This document shows, one piece after another, positions 26,847 to 36,903 of a DNA stretch of 64,000 bases. The number at the start of each line of letters is the position of its first letter. Within the stretch, counting starts at the first letter, position 1. Position numbers and translations under genes: made by a program. Source of the stretch: Nitratireductor sp. B36 (GTDB taxonomy: Bacteria > Pseudomonadota > Alphaproteobacteria > Rhizobiales > Rhizobiaceae); the NCBI RefSeq assembly GCF_020833685.1, contig NZ_JACKZY010000003.1:62001-126000 (forward strand), in the 5' to 3' direction. Below the pieces are notes generated by a model. The model saw only the letters and a list, made by a program, of their open reading frames with translations. It was not told where the DNA came from and did no database searches.

Positions 26847-28166
26847 ATGCTGCCGCAGGAGATCATCCGCAGAAAACGTGACGGCAAGGCGCTGACGAGC
26901 GATGAGATTGCCGCGTTCGCTGCCGGGCTTGCCGATGAGACATGGAGCGAGGGGCAGATTGCCGCCCTTGCCATGGCCATTTTCCTCAACGGGATGGATC
27001 TAGCCGAGGGCGCGGCCCTCACGCTCTCCATGCGTGATTCAGGCACCGTTCTCGATTGGTCGGACCTGCCCGGCCCCGTGACCGACAAGCACTCCACCGG
27101 CGGTGTGGGCGACAATGTTTCCCTCATGCTCGCCCCCATTGTGGCGGCCTGCGGAGCCTTCGTGCCGATGATCTCCGGGCGGGGCCTTGGCCACACCGGC
27201 GGCACGCTCGACAAGATGGATTCAATCCCCGGTTACACGAGCCAGCCAGACCAGAAGCGCTTTGCCGAAACGGTGCGCAAGGTGGGCTGTGCGATCATCG
27301 GGCAAACGGGCGATCTCGCACCCGCCGACAAGCGTTTTTATGCCGTGCGCGATGTCACCGGGACAGTGGAATCCATCCCGCTCATCACCGCCTCCATCCT
27401 GTCGAAAAAACTGGCCGCCGGCCTCTCGTCGCTTGTGCTTGATGTGAAATCCGGCAATGGCGCCTTCATGGGCGATGCCCGTGCGGCCCGGAAACTTGCC
27501 GAAAATCTGGTTCGTGTTGCGGGCGAAGCCGGGCTTTCAGCCTCCGCGCTCATGACCGACATGAGCCAGCCACTCGCCTCCGCCGCCGGCAATGCGGTCG
27601 AAGTTGTGAATGCGGTCGATTTCCTCACGGGCAAAAAACGCGACCGGCGGCTTCTGGATGTGACGCTGGCGCTGGCCGGCGAAATGCTCCTCTCCTCCGG
27701 CATCGCGGCAACCACGCGCGAAGCCTATGACCGCGCCCATGATGCCCTCGAGAGTGGAAACGCTGCAGAGCGGTTTGGCCAGATGGTCTCCGCCCTTGGC
27801 GGCCCGGCCGATTTCGTCGAAAATCCCGCGCGACATCTGACTCGTGCGTCTTTCACCCTTCCCGTTCCTTGCGAGCAGGATGGATTCGTCAGCGCGATTG
27901 ACACGCGCGCTGTTGGCATTGGTGTGATCGAGCTCGGAGGCGGCAGACGCTCTTCCGAAGACGTGATCGATCACTCGGTGGGATTCACCGATCTCCTGCC
28001 GCTCGGCGCATCAACACAGCGCGGACAGCCAATCTGCATGGTGCATGCATCGTCGGAAGACAGCGCTCGGCGCGCAGCGCGCCTTGTCTGCAGCGCCTAT
28101 AGCATCACCGACGCGAAACCGAGGCCCCGCAAAACAATCCTGCGGCGTGTCACCGCAGAAATTTGA
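26847..28166 (+). CDS. deoA: Thymidine phosphorylase
   Basis: A 439-residue enzyme that splits thymidine and deoxyuridine to base and deoxyribose 1-phosphate. It carries the family signature [20 protein letters not shown] and the phosphate-binding [14 protein letters not shown] use the ATG at 26847, 7 bases after the purine phosphorylase stop. It is the last gene of the uptake and salvage operon. No deoC or deoB for the sugar phosphate is seen in the window. Confidence 0.94.
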   Translation: MLPQEIIRRKRDGKALTSDEIAAFAAGLADETWSEGQIAALAMAIFLNGMDLAEGAALTLSMRDSGTVLDWSDLPGPVTDKHSTGGVGDNVSLMLAPIVAACGAFVPMISGRGLGHTGGTLDKMDSIPGYTSQPDQKRFAETVRKVGCAIIGQTGDLAPADKRFYAVRDVTGTVESIPLITASILSKKLAAGLSSLVLDVKSGNGAFMGDARAARKLAENLVRVAGEAGLSASALMTDMSQPLASAAGNAVEVVNAVDFLTGKKRDRRLLDVTLALAGEMLLSSGIAATTREAYDRAHDALESGNAAERFGQMVSALGGPADFVENPARHLTRASFTLPVPCEQDGFVSAIDTRAVGIGVIELGGGRRSSEDVIDHSVGFTDLLPLGASTQRGQPICMVHASSEDSARRAARLVCSAYSITDAKPRPRKTILRRVTAEI

Positions 28167-28196
28167 GAACATTTCGGGCTGCTCTCAAGAATCCTT

Positions 28197-28772
28197 TTAT
28201 TGCTCAAGGATCAGAGCCCGATTCTCTACCTGAAAACGTGATAGACGATCCAGAAAGCTCATGCCGATCAGGATCTTGTTCAACGCGCGATCGTCGAGAA
28301 CAACAGCATCGACGTTTTCCACATAGATGCGGCCGATCTCAAGACTGTCGATTGTGGCCGCTGCAGCACGCACCTTGCCGTTGGCCGTGTTCACTTCATA
28401 TTTGAAGTCAGACGGGCTCAAAGAAACCCCGATCCGGCGCGCGGTGTCGCGGTTGATCGCCACATAGGTCGCGCCGGTATCAATCATCGCTCCGAGCTCA
28501 CGGCCGTTCAACTTGAACCGCCCCACATAGTGACCTGTCTCATCCGCGGTGATGCTGACTTTCCTGCCCAGAAGAACCGACGTTTCGCTGCTCACTGATG
28601 ACGTCGTTTTCGCAGGACCTGCAACTGCGACCTGGTGCGGAGCCTCATCGGCGCCCAAAGTCAGTGCCGCATGCAGCAGCTCCCGGTAGAATTCTGGGTT
28701 GCTTTGATAGAGGGCCGGAACACCCCCTGCAGCGCCCGCCACGACCCCCAGCATGATCATTTTGCGAAACAT
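28197..28772 (-). CDS. TIGR02281 family clan AA aspartic protease
   Basis: A 191-residue membrane-anchored retropepsin-like protease common in alphaproteobacteria. The N terminus MFRKMIMLGVVAGAAGGVPALY is a membrane anchor. The active-site motif is MIDTGATYVAI, followed by the flap-side ILIGMSFLDRLSRF and terminal ALILEQ. The ATG at 28772 follows AAGGAA. Substrates are unknown. Transcribed convergently with deoA. Confidence 0.92.
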   Translation of the reverse strand: MFRKMIMLGVVAGAAGGVPALYQSNPEFYRELLHAALTLGADEAPHQVAVAGPAKTTSSVSSETSVLLGRKVSITADETGHYVGRFKLNGRELGAMIDTGATYVAINRDTARRIGVSLSPSDFKYEVNTANGKVRAAAATIDSLEIGRIYVENVDAVVLDDRALNKILIGMSFLDRLSRFQVENRALILEQ

Positions 28773-28868
28773 CTGTTCCTTCCAGTTTGCAGCTGGAAGA
28801 ACCATAGGATCTGCCGACGATCATTCGCTTAACAAGGGCGACAACCATTCCGATTGGTTAAGTGCAGG

Positions 28869-29498
28869 TTACTTGGTGCCATACATGCGATCGCCGGCAT
28901 CACCCAAGCCAGGGACAATATAGCCCTTTTCGTTCAGACGCTCGTCAATCGACGCTGTGAAAATCGGTACATCCGGATGGGATTTTCGGAAATTCCCGAC
29001 ACCTTCCGGCGCTGCCAGGAGGCACAGGAAGCGCAGATTGGTGGCGCCACGCTCCTTGAGCTTGTCGACCGCGGCGATTGCAGAATTGGCTGTCGCCAGC
29101 ATCGGATCCACAACGATCACCAACCGGTCGCCCAGGTCGCTCGGCGCCTTGAAGAAATACTCGATCGCTTCCAGCGTTTCATGATCGCGATACATGCCCA
29201 CATGCGCGACACGCGCAGCCGGAACAAGATCAAGCATGCCGTCGAGGAGCCCGTTTCCGGCTCGCAGAACCGAGGCAAAAACGAGCTTCTTTCCTTCCAG
29301 CGTTGGTGAGTCGATGGGCTGAAGAGGCGTCTCTATTCGCTTCGTTGTCAGCTCCAGATCGCGCGTGACCTCGTAGCAGAGCAAGAGAGAGATCTCGCGC
29401 AGGAGGCGGCGAAAACCGGCTGTCGATGTTTCCTTGTCACGCATGATAGTGAGCTTGTGCTGGACAAGCGGGTGGTCAACGACAGTCACGCCCTGCAT
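28869..29498 (-). CDS. upp: Uracil phosphoribosyltransferase
   Basis: A 209-residue salvage enzyme converting uracil and PRPP to UMP. The PRPP loop is [19 protein letters not shown] and the uracil pocket [32 protein letters not shown] is also typical. It takes up uracil released by the deoA and cdd route encoded on the other strand. Confidence 0.96.
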   Translation of the reverse strand: MQGVTVVDHPLVQHKLTIMRDKETSTAGFRRLLREISLLLCYEVTRDLELTTKRIETPLQPIDSPTLEGKKLVFASVLRAGNGLLDGMLDLVPAARVAHVGMYRDHETLEAIEYFFKAPSDLGDRLVIVVDPMLATANSAIAAVDKLKERGATNLRFLCLLAAPEGVGNFRKSHPDVPIFTASIDERLNEKGYIVPGLGDAGDRMYGTK

Positions 29499-29538
29499 GT
29501 GATGTTCCCCGGATGCTGGTTTCTTGTTGGCGATACTA

Positions 29539-29587
29539 GAGCATCGAACCGAAAAGTGGAATCCGGATTTCGGCTGTTCCGATGCTC
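29539..29587. repeat. Dispersed palindromic repeat between upp and add
   Basis: Arms GAGCATCG (29539-29546) and CGATGCTC (29580-29587) enclose an inner GAACCGAAAAGTGG... TTTCGGCTGTTC near-palindrome. Elements of this pattern (GCATC, CCGAAAAGTG, TTTTCGG) are frequent in intergenic DNA of Hyphomicrobiales. It lies downstream of add. Confidence 0.6.
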
Positions 29588-29672
29588 CATCAATAGTTTA
29601 GATCGTCCATTGTGCGCCCGCATGGACGCACGGCGATCCAACCGCCTCACACGTTTCTGCATACCGCGAGCC

Positions 29673-30653
29673 TCATTGAGCCACAGTTTTTGCGTCGAGA
29701 GTGTCACGCAGGCGTCTGCGGGTGGTGTCATCGACAAAAGCCGCCTCGATGGCTGTTCGCGTCAGGCTATGCAGGATCGCATCATCGAGGCCGAAATGCG
29801 CTCGTGCCACGTGATACTCGTGACCGAGAGACGTGTGGAAATGCGGCGGATCATCCGAGTTGAGCGTCACACGGCATCCCGCCTCAAGCAAATCTGGGAG
29901 CGGATGGCTGGCATAATCCGGGTAGACGTTCAACACGATGTTTGAGACCGGGCACACTTCCAGCACCACATTTTCCTCTACGAGCCGGTGTACCAGATCG
30001 GGATTTTCGATCGCGCGAACACCATGGCCGATGCGCGTGGGACGTATGTGGTTCAACGCTGCTTCCACGCTCTCCCAGCCGCCGAATTCCCCGGCATGGA
30101 CGGTCAGCCCGAGCCCCGCCTCGCGGGCGATCTCGAAGGCCTTTTCGTAGTCACGCACATTGCCGAAGCGCTCATCACCGGCCATCCCGAAGCCGGTCAC
30201 CAGCGGATGTCCGCAAGCGGCAGCAAACCTGGCCGCATCCTCGACCGCACTCGCTCCGAAATGGCGCACGCCCGTTACGATAATCCGGCCTTCGATACCG
30301 GTTTTCGTCCGCGCCCGCTCAATCCCCTCGCCGAGGGCATTTGTATAAGCCATGCGGGACAAGCCTGCGCGTTCGGCGTGATCGGGCGAAGTGAATATCT
30401 CCGAGTAAATTGCATCCTCGCCTGCCAGGCCTGTCAGATAATCCTCAGCCAGAAGCGCATAATCCTCCTCACTGCGGAACAGGCTCGCCGCGGCATCGTA
30501 GGCTGACAGAAAGCTTGTAAAATCGTGCCAGTGATAAGCCCCACCTCGAAGAAAATCGGATGTATCGACGCCATATTTGCGGGCCTGGGAAAGAACGAGT
30601 TCAGGCGAGGCGGCGCCCTCGATATGACAGTGAAGCTCGGCTTTGAGGACCAT
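29673..30653 (-). CDS. add: Adenosine deaminase
   Basis: A 326-residue zinc amidohydrolase converting adenosine to inosine. Metal and catalytic residues are in [27 protein letters not shown] and [10 protein letters not shown]. The same strand continues to upp, separated by a repeat. It feeds the purine phosphorylase route. Confidence 0.94.
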   Translation of the reverse strand: MVLKAELHCHIEGAASPELVLSQARKYGVDTSDFLRGGAYHWHDFTSFLSAYDAAASLFRSEEDYALLAEDYLTGLAGEDAIYSEIFTSPDHAERAGLSRMAYTNALGEGIERARTKTGIEGRIIVTGVRHFGASAVEDAARFAAACGHPLVTGFGMAGDERFGNVRDYEKAFEIAREAGLGLTVHAGEFGGWESVEAALNHIRPTRIGHGVRAIENPDLVHRLVEENVVLEVCPVSNIVLNVYPDYASHPLPDLLEAGCRVTLNSDDPPHFHTSLGHEYHVARAHFGLDDAILHSLTRTAIEAAFVDDTTRRRLRDTLDAKTVAQ

Positions 30654-30761
30654 ATGCGCTCCGTGTTAACCAGGCCGCGGGCGCGGCTGTTCATCGCGCT
30701 TTTGACAATAGCGCCAGAAGCGGCAATGAGCTATGGTCCCGGCGATTTCGAAAGGGTGATG

Positions 30762-31538
30762 ATGTCAGATCAACGTACCACCGCCCAGGGCGGCATGGAG
30801 ACGGCCTACGGTTTTCGTCAGGTGGACGAGAACGAGAAGCAGGGTCTGGTCAACACGGTGTTCCACCGCGTTGCAAAACGCTACGACGTGATGAACGACC
30901 TGATGTCCGCCGGGCTGCATCGCGCCTGGAAGGACGCCATGATTTCGTGGCTCGCACCTTCGAAAAAGCCGGGCTATCGCGCGCTGGATGTGGCGGGTGG
31001 TACAGGAGACATTGCCTTCCGCATCGTTGAGGCGTCACGCCGCAACGCTGACGTGACAGTGCTCGACATCAATGGCTCCATGCTGGAAGTCGGACGTGAA
31101 CGCGCCGAAAAGAGAGGCATTGCCGAAAACCTGACTTTCGTCGAGGCCAACGCGGAAGACCTGCCTTTCGAGAACAGCAGCTTTGATGCCTATACGATTG
31201 CGTTTGGCATTCGCAATGTCCCGCATATCGACCGGGCACTGGACGAAGCCTTTCGCGTCCTGAAACCCGGCGGGCGCTTTCTGTGCCTTGAGTTTTCGGA
31301 AGTCGAAATGCCGTTGCTCGACAAGATCTACGAAAACTGGTCCTTCCATGCCATTCCGCGCATCGGGCAAGCGGTGACGGGCGATGGTGAACCGTATCGG
31401 TATCTGATTGAATCCATACGCAAATTTCCCAATCAGCAGAATTTTGCCGCCATGATCACCAATGCAGGATTCTCGCGCGTGACATGGCGCAATTATACTG
31501 GCGGGATCGCCGCCCTGCACTCCGGCTGGAAGATTTGA
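30762..31538 (+). CDS. ubiE: Demethylmenaquinone/2-methoxy-6-polyprenylphenol methyltransferase
   Basis: A 258-residue class I SAM methyltransferase of ubiquinone synthesis. The SAM loop is [12 protein letters not shown], followed by [11 protein letters not shown], and the family segment [27 protein letters not shown]. The start at 30762 (MSDQRTT) follows AAAGGG; an ATG one codon earlier is equally possible. It lies 10 bases before ubiB, the usual rhizobial ubiE-ubiB order. Confidence 0.95.
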   Translation: MSDQRTTAQGGMETAYGFRQVDENEKQGLVNTVFHRVAKRYDVMNDLMSAGLHRAWKDAMISWLAPSKKPGYRALDVAGGTGDIAFRIVEASRRNADVTVLDINGSMLEVGRERAEKRGIAENLTFVEANAEDLPFENSSFDAYTIAFGIRNVPHIDRALDEAFRVLKPGGRFLCLEFSEVEMPLLDKIYENWSFHAIPRIGQAVTGDGEPYRYLIESIRKFPNQQNFAAMITNAGFSRVTWRNYTGGIAALHSGWKI

Positions 31539-31548
31539 CGGCGTATAT

Positions 31549-33126
31549 ATGAGCACGGTCGGCGCATATCTGAGGCTTGCACGTGCGGGCTGGATTCTCG
31601 TTCGCGAAGGCGTGGTCGCAGCCATGCCGGGCGACCAGCTCGAAGGCATGCCTCGTTTTGGCTGGCGTGTCGCAAAGGTGATGTCGCGGCGCCGTTCAGC
31701 ACGACGCGACCGTCCCGAACGGCTGGCGCAAGCCGTCAACCGGCTTGGCCCCTCCTATGTGAAGCTCGGCCAGTTCCTGGCAACGCGCCCGGATGTTGTC
31801 GGCCATGACATGGCGCGGGACCTCTCCAGCCTTCAAGACCGGATGGACACGTTTCCCGAGGCCCAGGCTCGCGCCAGCATAGAAAGTTCCCTTGGCCTGC
31901 CCGTCGATGAGCTCTTTGTGCAGTTCGATGGCCCGGTCGCTGCAGCGTCCATTGCTCAGGTGCACGAGGCGTTTGTGGATACCGGTGGGGCAGAACCACG
32001 AAAGGTGGCAGTGAAGGTCATTCGACCCGGGGTAAGGCGCCGGTTTCAGAACGATCTCGAAAGCTACTTTCTGGCCGCGCATCTGCAAGAGCGGTTCATG
32101 CCGTCCACCCGGCGTCTCAAGCCGGTAAAGGTGGCGGAGACACTGGCACAGGTGACGAAAATCGAGATGGATCTGCGACTGGAAGCTGCAGCCATTTCAG
32201 AGATACAGGAAAACACGAAGGACGATCCGGGCTTCCGCGTGCCTGCTGTCGACTGGCAGCGCACCGGCCGCGACGTGATGACCCTCGAATGGGTCAACGG
32301 CACGAAGATGTCGAACATCGATGCCCTGCGTGAGGCCGGCCACGACCTCGAAGCCCTCGCCAGGACGCTGATCCAGTCCTTCCTGCGCCATACATTGCGC
32401 GACGGCTTCTTTCACGCCGACATGCATCCCGGCAACCTGTTTGTCGAGGATGACGGCACCATCGTTGCCGTCGATTTCGGCATCACCGGGCGGATCGGGC
32501 GCAAGGAGCGGCATTTTCTTGCCGAAATCCTCTACGGTTTCATTACACGCGATTTTCGCCGGGTCGCTGAAGTGCATTTCGAGGCGGGCTATGTGCCCGC
32601 GCACCACGATGTCGCCGCTTTCGCGCAGGCGCTGCGGGCCATCGGTGAGCCGATCCATGGCCAGTCGGCCGAGACCATTTCCATGGCGCGGCTCCTGACA
32701 CTGCTCTTCGAAGTCACCGAGCTTTTCGACATGCAGACCCGGCCCGAGCTTCTGTTGCTGCAAAAGACCATGGTGGTGGTCGAGGGCGTGGCCCGCACGC
32801 TCGATCCGCATTTCAATATGTGGAAGACGGCCGAGCCTGTTGTGTCCGACTGGATTGCTGCAAATCTCGGGCCCCGCGGTATCATAAGAGATGCAGGCGA
32901 AGGCGTGGGGGCGCTTCTCTCCCTCATCCGCCAGGCGCCTGATCTGGCCGCACGCACGGAGCGTCTTTCCCGCGAGATCGACGCCATGGCCCAGAAGGGA
33001 TTGCGTTTCGATCCCGAAACCGCCGAAGCAATCGGCGAGGCTGAAGCGCGCCATTCACGCGGCGGGCGATTTGCCCTGTGGGTGATCGCGATCGCGCTTG
33101 CGGCCATCGCCTGGCAGATATCCTGA
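31549..33126 (+). CDS. ubiB: Ubiquinone biosynthesis atypical kinase UbiB
   Basis: A 525-residue atypical protein kinase/ATPase needed for ubiquinone synthesis. The KxGQ signature is in PSYVKLGQFLATRPD, and the ATP- and metal-binding residues in FFHADMHPGNLFV and VDFGITGRIG. A C-terminal hydrophobic helix (FALWVIAIALAAIAWQIS) anchors it in the membrane. Co-transcribed with ubiE. Confidence 0.95.
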   Translation: MSTVGAYLRLARAGWILVREGVVAAMPGDQLEGMPRFGWRVAKVMSRRRSARRDRPERLAQAVNRLGPSYVKLGQFLATRPDVVGHDMARDLSSLQDRMDTFPEAQARASIESSLGLPVDELFVQFDGPVAAASIAQVHEAFVDTGGAEPRKVAVKVIRPGVRRRFQNDLESYFLAAHLQERFMPSTRRLKPVKVAETLAQVTKIEMDLRLEAAAISEIQENTKDDPGFRVPAVDWQRTGRDVMTLEWVNGTKMSNIDALREAGHDLEALARTLIQSFLRHTLRDGFFHADMHPGNLFVEDDGTIVAVDFGITGRIGRKERHFLAEILYGFITRDFRRVAEVHFEAGYVPAHHDVAAFAQALRAIGEPIHGQSAETISMARLLTLLFEVTELFDMQTRPELLLLQKTMVVVEGVARTLDPHFNMWKTAEPVVSDWIAANLGPRGIIRDAGEGVGALLSLIRQAPDLAARTERLSREIDAMAQKGLRFDPETAEAIGEAEARHSRGGRFALWVIAIALAAIAWQIS

Positions 33127-33279
33127 TCCAACTCTCCTTGTGTTCATTCTGTGATGCACCGCCCCTTGTCCGGGTATCGCCGCGATGAATGCGATGCAAG
33201 CAATGCTAGCAAACCCTACCTAAGATACGGATTCACCTCGCTTATTCTGAACACAAGAAGTGTGCATAAGGCAACGCCA

Positions 33280-33304
33280 GCACTGACAGTCATGCTGTCA
33301 GTGC
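33280..33304. promoter_or_regulatory. Inverted repeat upstream of the toxin/antitoxin pair
   Basis: Perfect 10-bp arms GCACTGACAG and CTGTCAGTGC around TCATG, 91 bases before the antitoxin start. FitAB/VapBC pairs usually autoregulate through such repeats; no T-run follows, so a terminator is less likely. Confidence 0.55.
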
Positions 33305-33394
33305 GTTATGTCCAGACGTGAATGCGGCTGGCTGGGTAGCGTGCAGCGCTCCCGCCGCAGCGTTGAGGTTAGAGATTTTTGTAATGGAGTAACG

Positions 33395-33649
33395 ATGGCC
33401 ACACTGACCATCCGCAATGTGGACGAAAAGGTCCGGCGCGCTTTGAAAAAACGCGCGGCTGAAAACGACGTCTCGATGGAAGAAGAGGTGCGCCGCATAC
33501 TCGCAAAAAGTGTTCAGTCTCAAAAGAATACACGCAAAGACAAAATCCATCATCGCATTGAGCTGATCGAATCAGTCTCGATGAGACCCATTGGCCCGTT
33601 TGACCTGAAGGCCATCACCGACGAGATCTGGAATGGCCGTACACTGTGA
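33395..33649 (+). CDS. FitA-like ribbon-helix-helix antitoxin
   Basis: An 84-residue protein. The N terminus MATLTIRNVDEKVRRAL is the RHH strand and helix of FitA/VapB-type antitoxins, followed by KKRAAENDVSMEEEVRRILAK; the tail ending in ITDEIWNGRTL probably wraps the toxin. GGAG precedes the ATG at 33395. The toxin ORF overlaps its end by 17 bases. Inserted between ubiB and coaBC, normally neighbours in this order. Confidence 0.92.
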   Translation: MATLTIRNVDEKVRRALKKRAAENDVSMEEEVRRILAKSVQSQKNTRKDKIHHRIELIESVSMRPIGPFDLKAITDEIWNGRTL

Positions 33650-34058
33650 AGCGAAATTCGTCATCGACACATCGGCTTTGATTGCCATCCTGAACGGCGA
33701 AGAAGATGCGTCCCTCTTCCAGAACGCCCTCCTTCAGGCTGAACAGGTCCTCATCAGCACCACAACGACGTTTGAGGCTCACTGTGTTGCACGACACATT
33801 GCGCTGATCGATGGAACCGCGCGGCTAAACACTCTCCTCAAGGCAGTGGAGCCGGAAACCGTCGACTTCGACGACCGGCAATTGAGCATTGCCCGCAGGG
33901 CCTATGCAATCTACGGGATGGGGACCGGTCATAAAGCCGCGCTCAACATCGGAGACTGCTTCGCTTACGCGCTCGCCCGCAGCACTAACCTGCCACTTCT
34001 TTTCAAGGGCGACGATTTCGTTCATACCGATATCGAGCCAGCCTTGAAGCCGTCTTAA
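33633..34058 (+). CDS. PIN-domain toxin (FitB/VapC type)
   Basis: A 141-residue PIN-domain ribonuclease. Acidic residues of the active site are seen in FVIDTSALIAIL, in TTFEAHCVA, in NIGDCFAYALAR and in FKGDDFVHTD. Such toxins cleave RNA unless held by the antitoxin encoded just upstream. The start overlaps the antitoxin stop, giving translational coupling. The domain appears intact. Confidence 0.92.
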   Translation: MAVHCEAKFVIDTSALIAILNGEEDASLFQNALLQAEQVLISTTTTFEAHCVARHIALIDGTARLNTLLKAVEPETVDFDDRQLSIARRAYAIYGMGTGHKAALNIGDCFAYALARSTNLPLLFKGDDFVHTDIEPALKPS

Positions 34059-34072
34059 GAGAGCTTGCAACC

Positions 34073-35317
34073 ATGACAGCCCCGCAGCAGACCCTTCGCA
34101 AATCGCGCATCCTGCTTTTGATCGGGGGTGGTATCGCAGCCTATAAATGCCTCGACCTGATCCGCCGCCTGCGCGAGCGTGGGGCAAGCGTGCGCTGTGT
34201 GATGACAAAGGCCGCACAGGAGTTCATCACACCGCTTTCCGTGGGCGCACTCTCGGCGGACCATGTCTTCACCGATCTGTTCGACCGCCAGGACGAACAC
34301 GATGTCGGCCATATCCGTCTTTCGCGCGAGGCCGATCTTCTCGTCGTCGCGCCCGCGACAGCCGACCTGATGGCAAAGCTCGCCACCGGCCAGGCCAACG
34401 ACCTCGCATCGACGGTGCTGCTGGCCACCGACACGCCCGTTCTCATGGCGCCGGCCATGAACCCCCATATGTGGGAACACCCGGCCACACAGCGCAATGC
34501 CAGAACGCTCCGGAAAGACGGGGTGCATTTCATCGGTCCCAACCGGGGGGAGATGGCCGAAAGCGGCGAAGCAGGCGAAGGCCGCATGGCCGAGCCGATG
34601 GAGATCGTCGCGGCCATAGAGGCCCTGCTCGACACCGGCGAAAAGCCGCTTGCGGGGCGCAAGGTGATCGTTACCTCGGGACCAACCCATGAGGTGATCG
34701 ACCCGGTTCGCTATATTGCCAACCGGTCTTCGGGCAAACAGGGTCACGCGATCGCTGCGGCACTTGCCCGCCTCGGGGCATCAGTTCACCTCGTTTCGGG
34801 CCCCGTCTCCATTCCGGACCCGCAGGGTGTCACGACCACCCATGTGGAGACGGCACGCCAGATGCGCGAAGCGGTGGAAGCCGCACTTCCTGCAGATGCC
34901 GGTGTCTTCGTCGCTGCTGTCGCCGACTGGCGTCCGGCTGTCGAGACCGCCGAAAAGATAAAGAAGAAGCAGGGCGAAGGTGCGCCCACGCTCGAACTCA
35001 CGGAGAACCCGGACATTCTTGCCGGTGTCGGCCACCATGAGAAGCGCCCTGCGCTCGTCATCGGCTTCGCTGCCGAAACGCAGGACCTGTTCAAGAATGC
35101 GCGCGCAAAGCTGAACAAGAAAGGTGCCGACATCATCGTCGCCAACGACGTCTCGCATGACAGCGGCGTCGGCCCCGGTGGCGTGATGGGTGGCGACCGC
35201 AACAGCGTGGTGATCGTCAGCCAGGACGGACACGACGAATGGCCGGAGATGGGCAAGGACGACGTTGCAGAGCGTCTGGCACAACTGATCGCGGATCGGC
35301 TCGGACCAAAAGAATGA
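34073..35317 (+). CDS. coaBC: Bifunctional phosphopantothenoylcysteine decarboxylase/synthetase
   Basis: A 414-residue fused enzyme of coenzyme A synthesis. The N-terminal FMN-dependent CoaC domain has LLIGGGIAAYKCLDLIRRL, the His of DVGHIRLSREAD and PAMNPHMWEHPATQ. The C-terminal CoaB domain starts at GRKVIVTSGPTHEVIDPVR and has IANRSSGKQGHAIA, KIKKKQG and FAAETQD. In the loop aligned with the E. coli CoaC catalytic Cys (CGDIGPGRM) this protein reads SGEAGEGRM, so the Cys seems replaced, as far as I can align. It overlaps the GNAT gene by 4 bases. Confidence 0.95.
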   Translation: MTAPQQTLRKSRILLLIGGGIAAYKCLDLIRRLRERGASVRCVMTKAAQEFITPLSVGALSADHVFTDLFDRQDEHDVGHIRLSREADLLVVAPATADLMAKLATGQANDLASTVLLATDTPVLMAPAMNPHMWEHPATQRNARTLRKDGVHFIGPNRGEMAESGEAGEGRMAEPMEIVAAIEALLDTGEKPLAGRKVIVTSGPTHEVIDPVRYIANRSSGKQGHAIAAALARLGASVHLVSGPVSIPDPQGVTTTHVETARQMREAVEAALPADAGVFVAAVADWRPAVETAEKIKKKQGEGAPTLELTENPDILAGVGHHEKRPALVIGFAAETQDLFKNARAKLNKKGADIIVANDVSHDSGVGPGGVMGGDRNSVVIVSQDGHDEWPEMGKDDVAERLAQLIADRLGPKE

Positions 35318-35889
35318 CCCTGCAAACCCCGGTTCTCGAAACAGAGCGCCTCGTGCTGCGTGCGCACTCCATCGCCGATTTCGAGGCCTTCGCCCGACTT
35401 TGGTCGCTGCCTGAAGCCACGCGCTTTACGTCGGGCAAGCCGCTCACCGGCGAAGATGCCTGGCGCCGTCTCGCCATGCATCGGGGCATGTGGGACCTGA
35501 TGGATTTCGGCTATTTTGCTGTGACGGAGAAGGCGACGGGTTCTTTTCTGGGCGATGCCGGCGTTCAGGAAGCGCGGCGCACTATTGCCCCTTCTGTTGA
35601 AGGCACGCTGGAGGCGGGGTGGGTTTTTCTGCCGGAAGCCCACGGCAGGGGCTATGCCAAGGAAGCCATGGACGCGGTGTTCTTCTGGTGCTCGCAGGCG
35701 CATGATGGCAAAGCGATCACCTGCATCATTGATGAGGAAAATGCCCCCTCTCTTAAACTTGCGGGGCGCCTCGGCTTTGTTGAAAAGGCGCGCACCGAGT
35801 ACAAGGACCGCCCGACAATCGTGTTCTGGCGTGACGAGAGCATTGGATCACCCGCAGCGTCAACGCCGCCGATTGTCTCCAATATGTAA
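35314..35889 (+). CDS. GNAT-family N-acetyltransferase (RimJ/RimL-like)
   Basis: A 191-residue acetyltransferase. The segment LETERLVLRAHSIADFEAF is the RimJ/RimL-type start, and the acetyl-CoA loop is in EAHGRGYAKEAMDAVFFW, followed by NAPSLKLAGRLGFVEKART. It may acetylate a protein N terminus or a small molecule. It starts in the coaBC stop (ATGA), so is translated with it. Confidence 0.92.
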   Translation: MTLQTPVLETERLVLRAHSIADFEAFARLWSLPEATRFTSGKPLTGEDAWRRLAMHRGMWDLMDFGYFAVTEKATGSFLGDAGVQEARRTIAPSVEGTLEAGWVFLPEAHGRGYAKEAMDAVFFWCSQAHDGKAITCIIDEENAPSLKLAGRLGFVEKARTEYKDRPTIVFWRDESIGSPAASTPPIVSNM

Positions 35890-35970
35890 ACAGCGCGTCT
35901 TCGCTGTTGCGGATGTCATAACCGCAGGCACGGACTATCTTTGCTCCAAGCAACAGATGGAGAGACGATC

Positions 35971-36888
35971 ATGTCCATTCGTCCCGTAAAGCAGATTTCG
36001 CAGGCCCAGCCCACGATGGAAGGCGCAGGTGTTCGACTTGACCGAGCGTTCGGCTTCGGCGATCCGAAGCTGGCCGATCCGTTCCTGCTACTCGATGATT
36101 TCCGCAATGATCGGCCGGAAGACTATCAGGCCGGCTTCCCCTGGCATCCGCATCGCGGCATCGAAACCATCACCTATGTGCTGGCGGGCAGTGTCGATCA
36201 CGCCGACAGTCTCGGCAATGCCGGCTCGCTTGGCGCTGGCGACGTGCAATGGATGACGGCCGGCAGCGGTATCCTCCATCAGGAAATGCCGCATGGTGAC
36301 AGGCTTGGCCGTATGCACGGCTTCCAACTCTGGGCCAACCTGCCCTCAAGCGAGAAGATGACGACGCCACGCTATCAGGACGTGAAAGCCGGCGACATTC
36401 CCGAAGTGATCGACGATGACGGGACGCGTGTGCGTGTCGTGGTCGGTGAGTTCTGGGGCAAGCGCGGTCCTGTCGATGGTATTGCCGCCGATCCGCAATA
36501 TCTCGATGTCTGGGTGCCGCCGGGGCGTCGCAAGGTCCTGCCGGTCGACACCTATCGCAGCGCTTTCGCCTACATCTTCGAAGGTTCCGGCACGTTCCGC
36601 GATGCCTCGAAACCATTCGGGGTGTTGGTCGAGAAAGAGGTGGCAGGCGAGGAAGTGCATCTGCGCGACATGAGCGGTGATCGCACGCTCGTGGTTTTCG
36701 ACACGGGCGACGAAGTGGTGGTGCAGGCCGGCGAACGAGGCATCCGCTTTCTGCTCGTTTCGGGCAAGCCCATCCAGGAGCCCGTCGCCTGGCATGGTCC
36801 CATCGTCATGAACACGCGCCAGGAACTGGTGCAGGCGTTCAACGAACTGAATGCCGGCACGTTCATCCGCGAAGGCGCGAAGTTCTGA
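35971..36888 (+). CDS. Pirin family protein
   Basis: A 305-residue bicupin. The N-terminal metal-binding cupin has FPWHPHRGIETITYVLAGSV and GSGILHQEMP, the usual His/Glu set; the second cupin follows with DVWVPPGRRKVLPV. Some pirins are quercetinases, others redox regulators; the role here is open. GGAGAG precedes the ATG at 35971. A hairpin terminator follows. Confidence 0.94.
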   Translation: MSIRPVKQISQAQPTMEGAGVRLDRAFGFGDPKLADPFLLLDDFRNDRPEDYQAGFPWHPHRGIETITYVLAGSVDHADSLGNAGSLGAGDVQWMTAGSGILHQEMPHGDRLGRMHGFQLWANLPSSEKMTTPRYQDVKAGDIPEVIDDDGTRVRVVVGEFWGKRGPVDGIAADPQYLDVWVPPGRRKVLPVDTYRSAFAYIFEGSGTFRDASKPFGVLVEKEVAGEEVHLRDMSGDRTLVVFDTGDEVVVQAGERGIRFLLVSGKPIQEPVAWHGPIVMNTRQELVQAFNELNAGTFIREGAKF

Positions 36889-36903
36889 CGTCAGACTGAA
36901 TGG

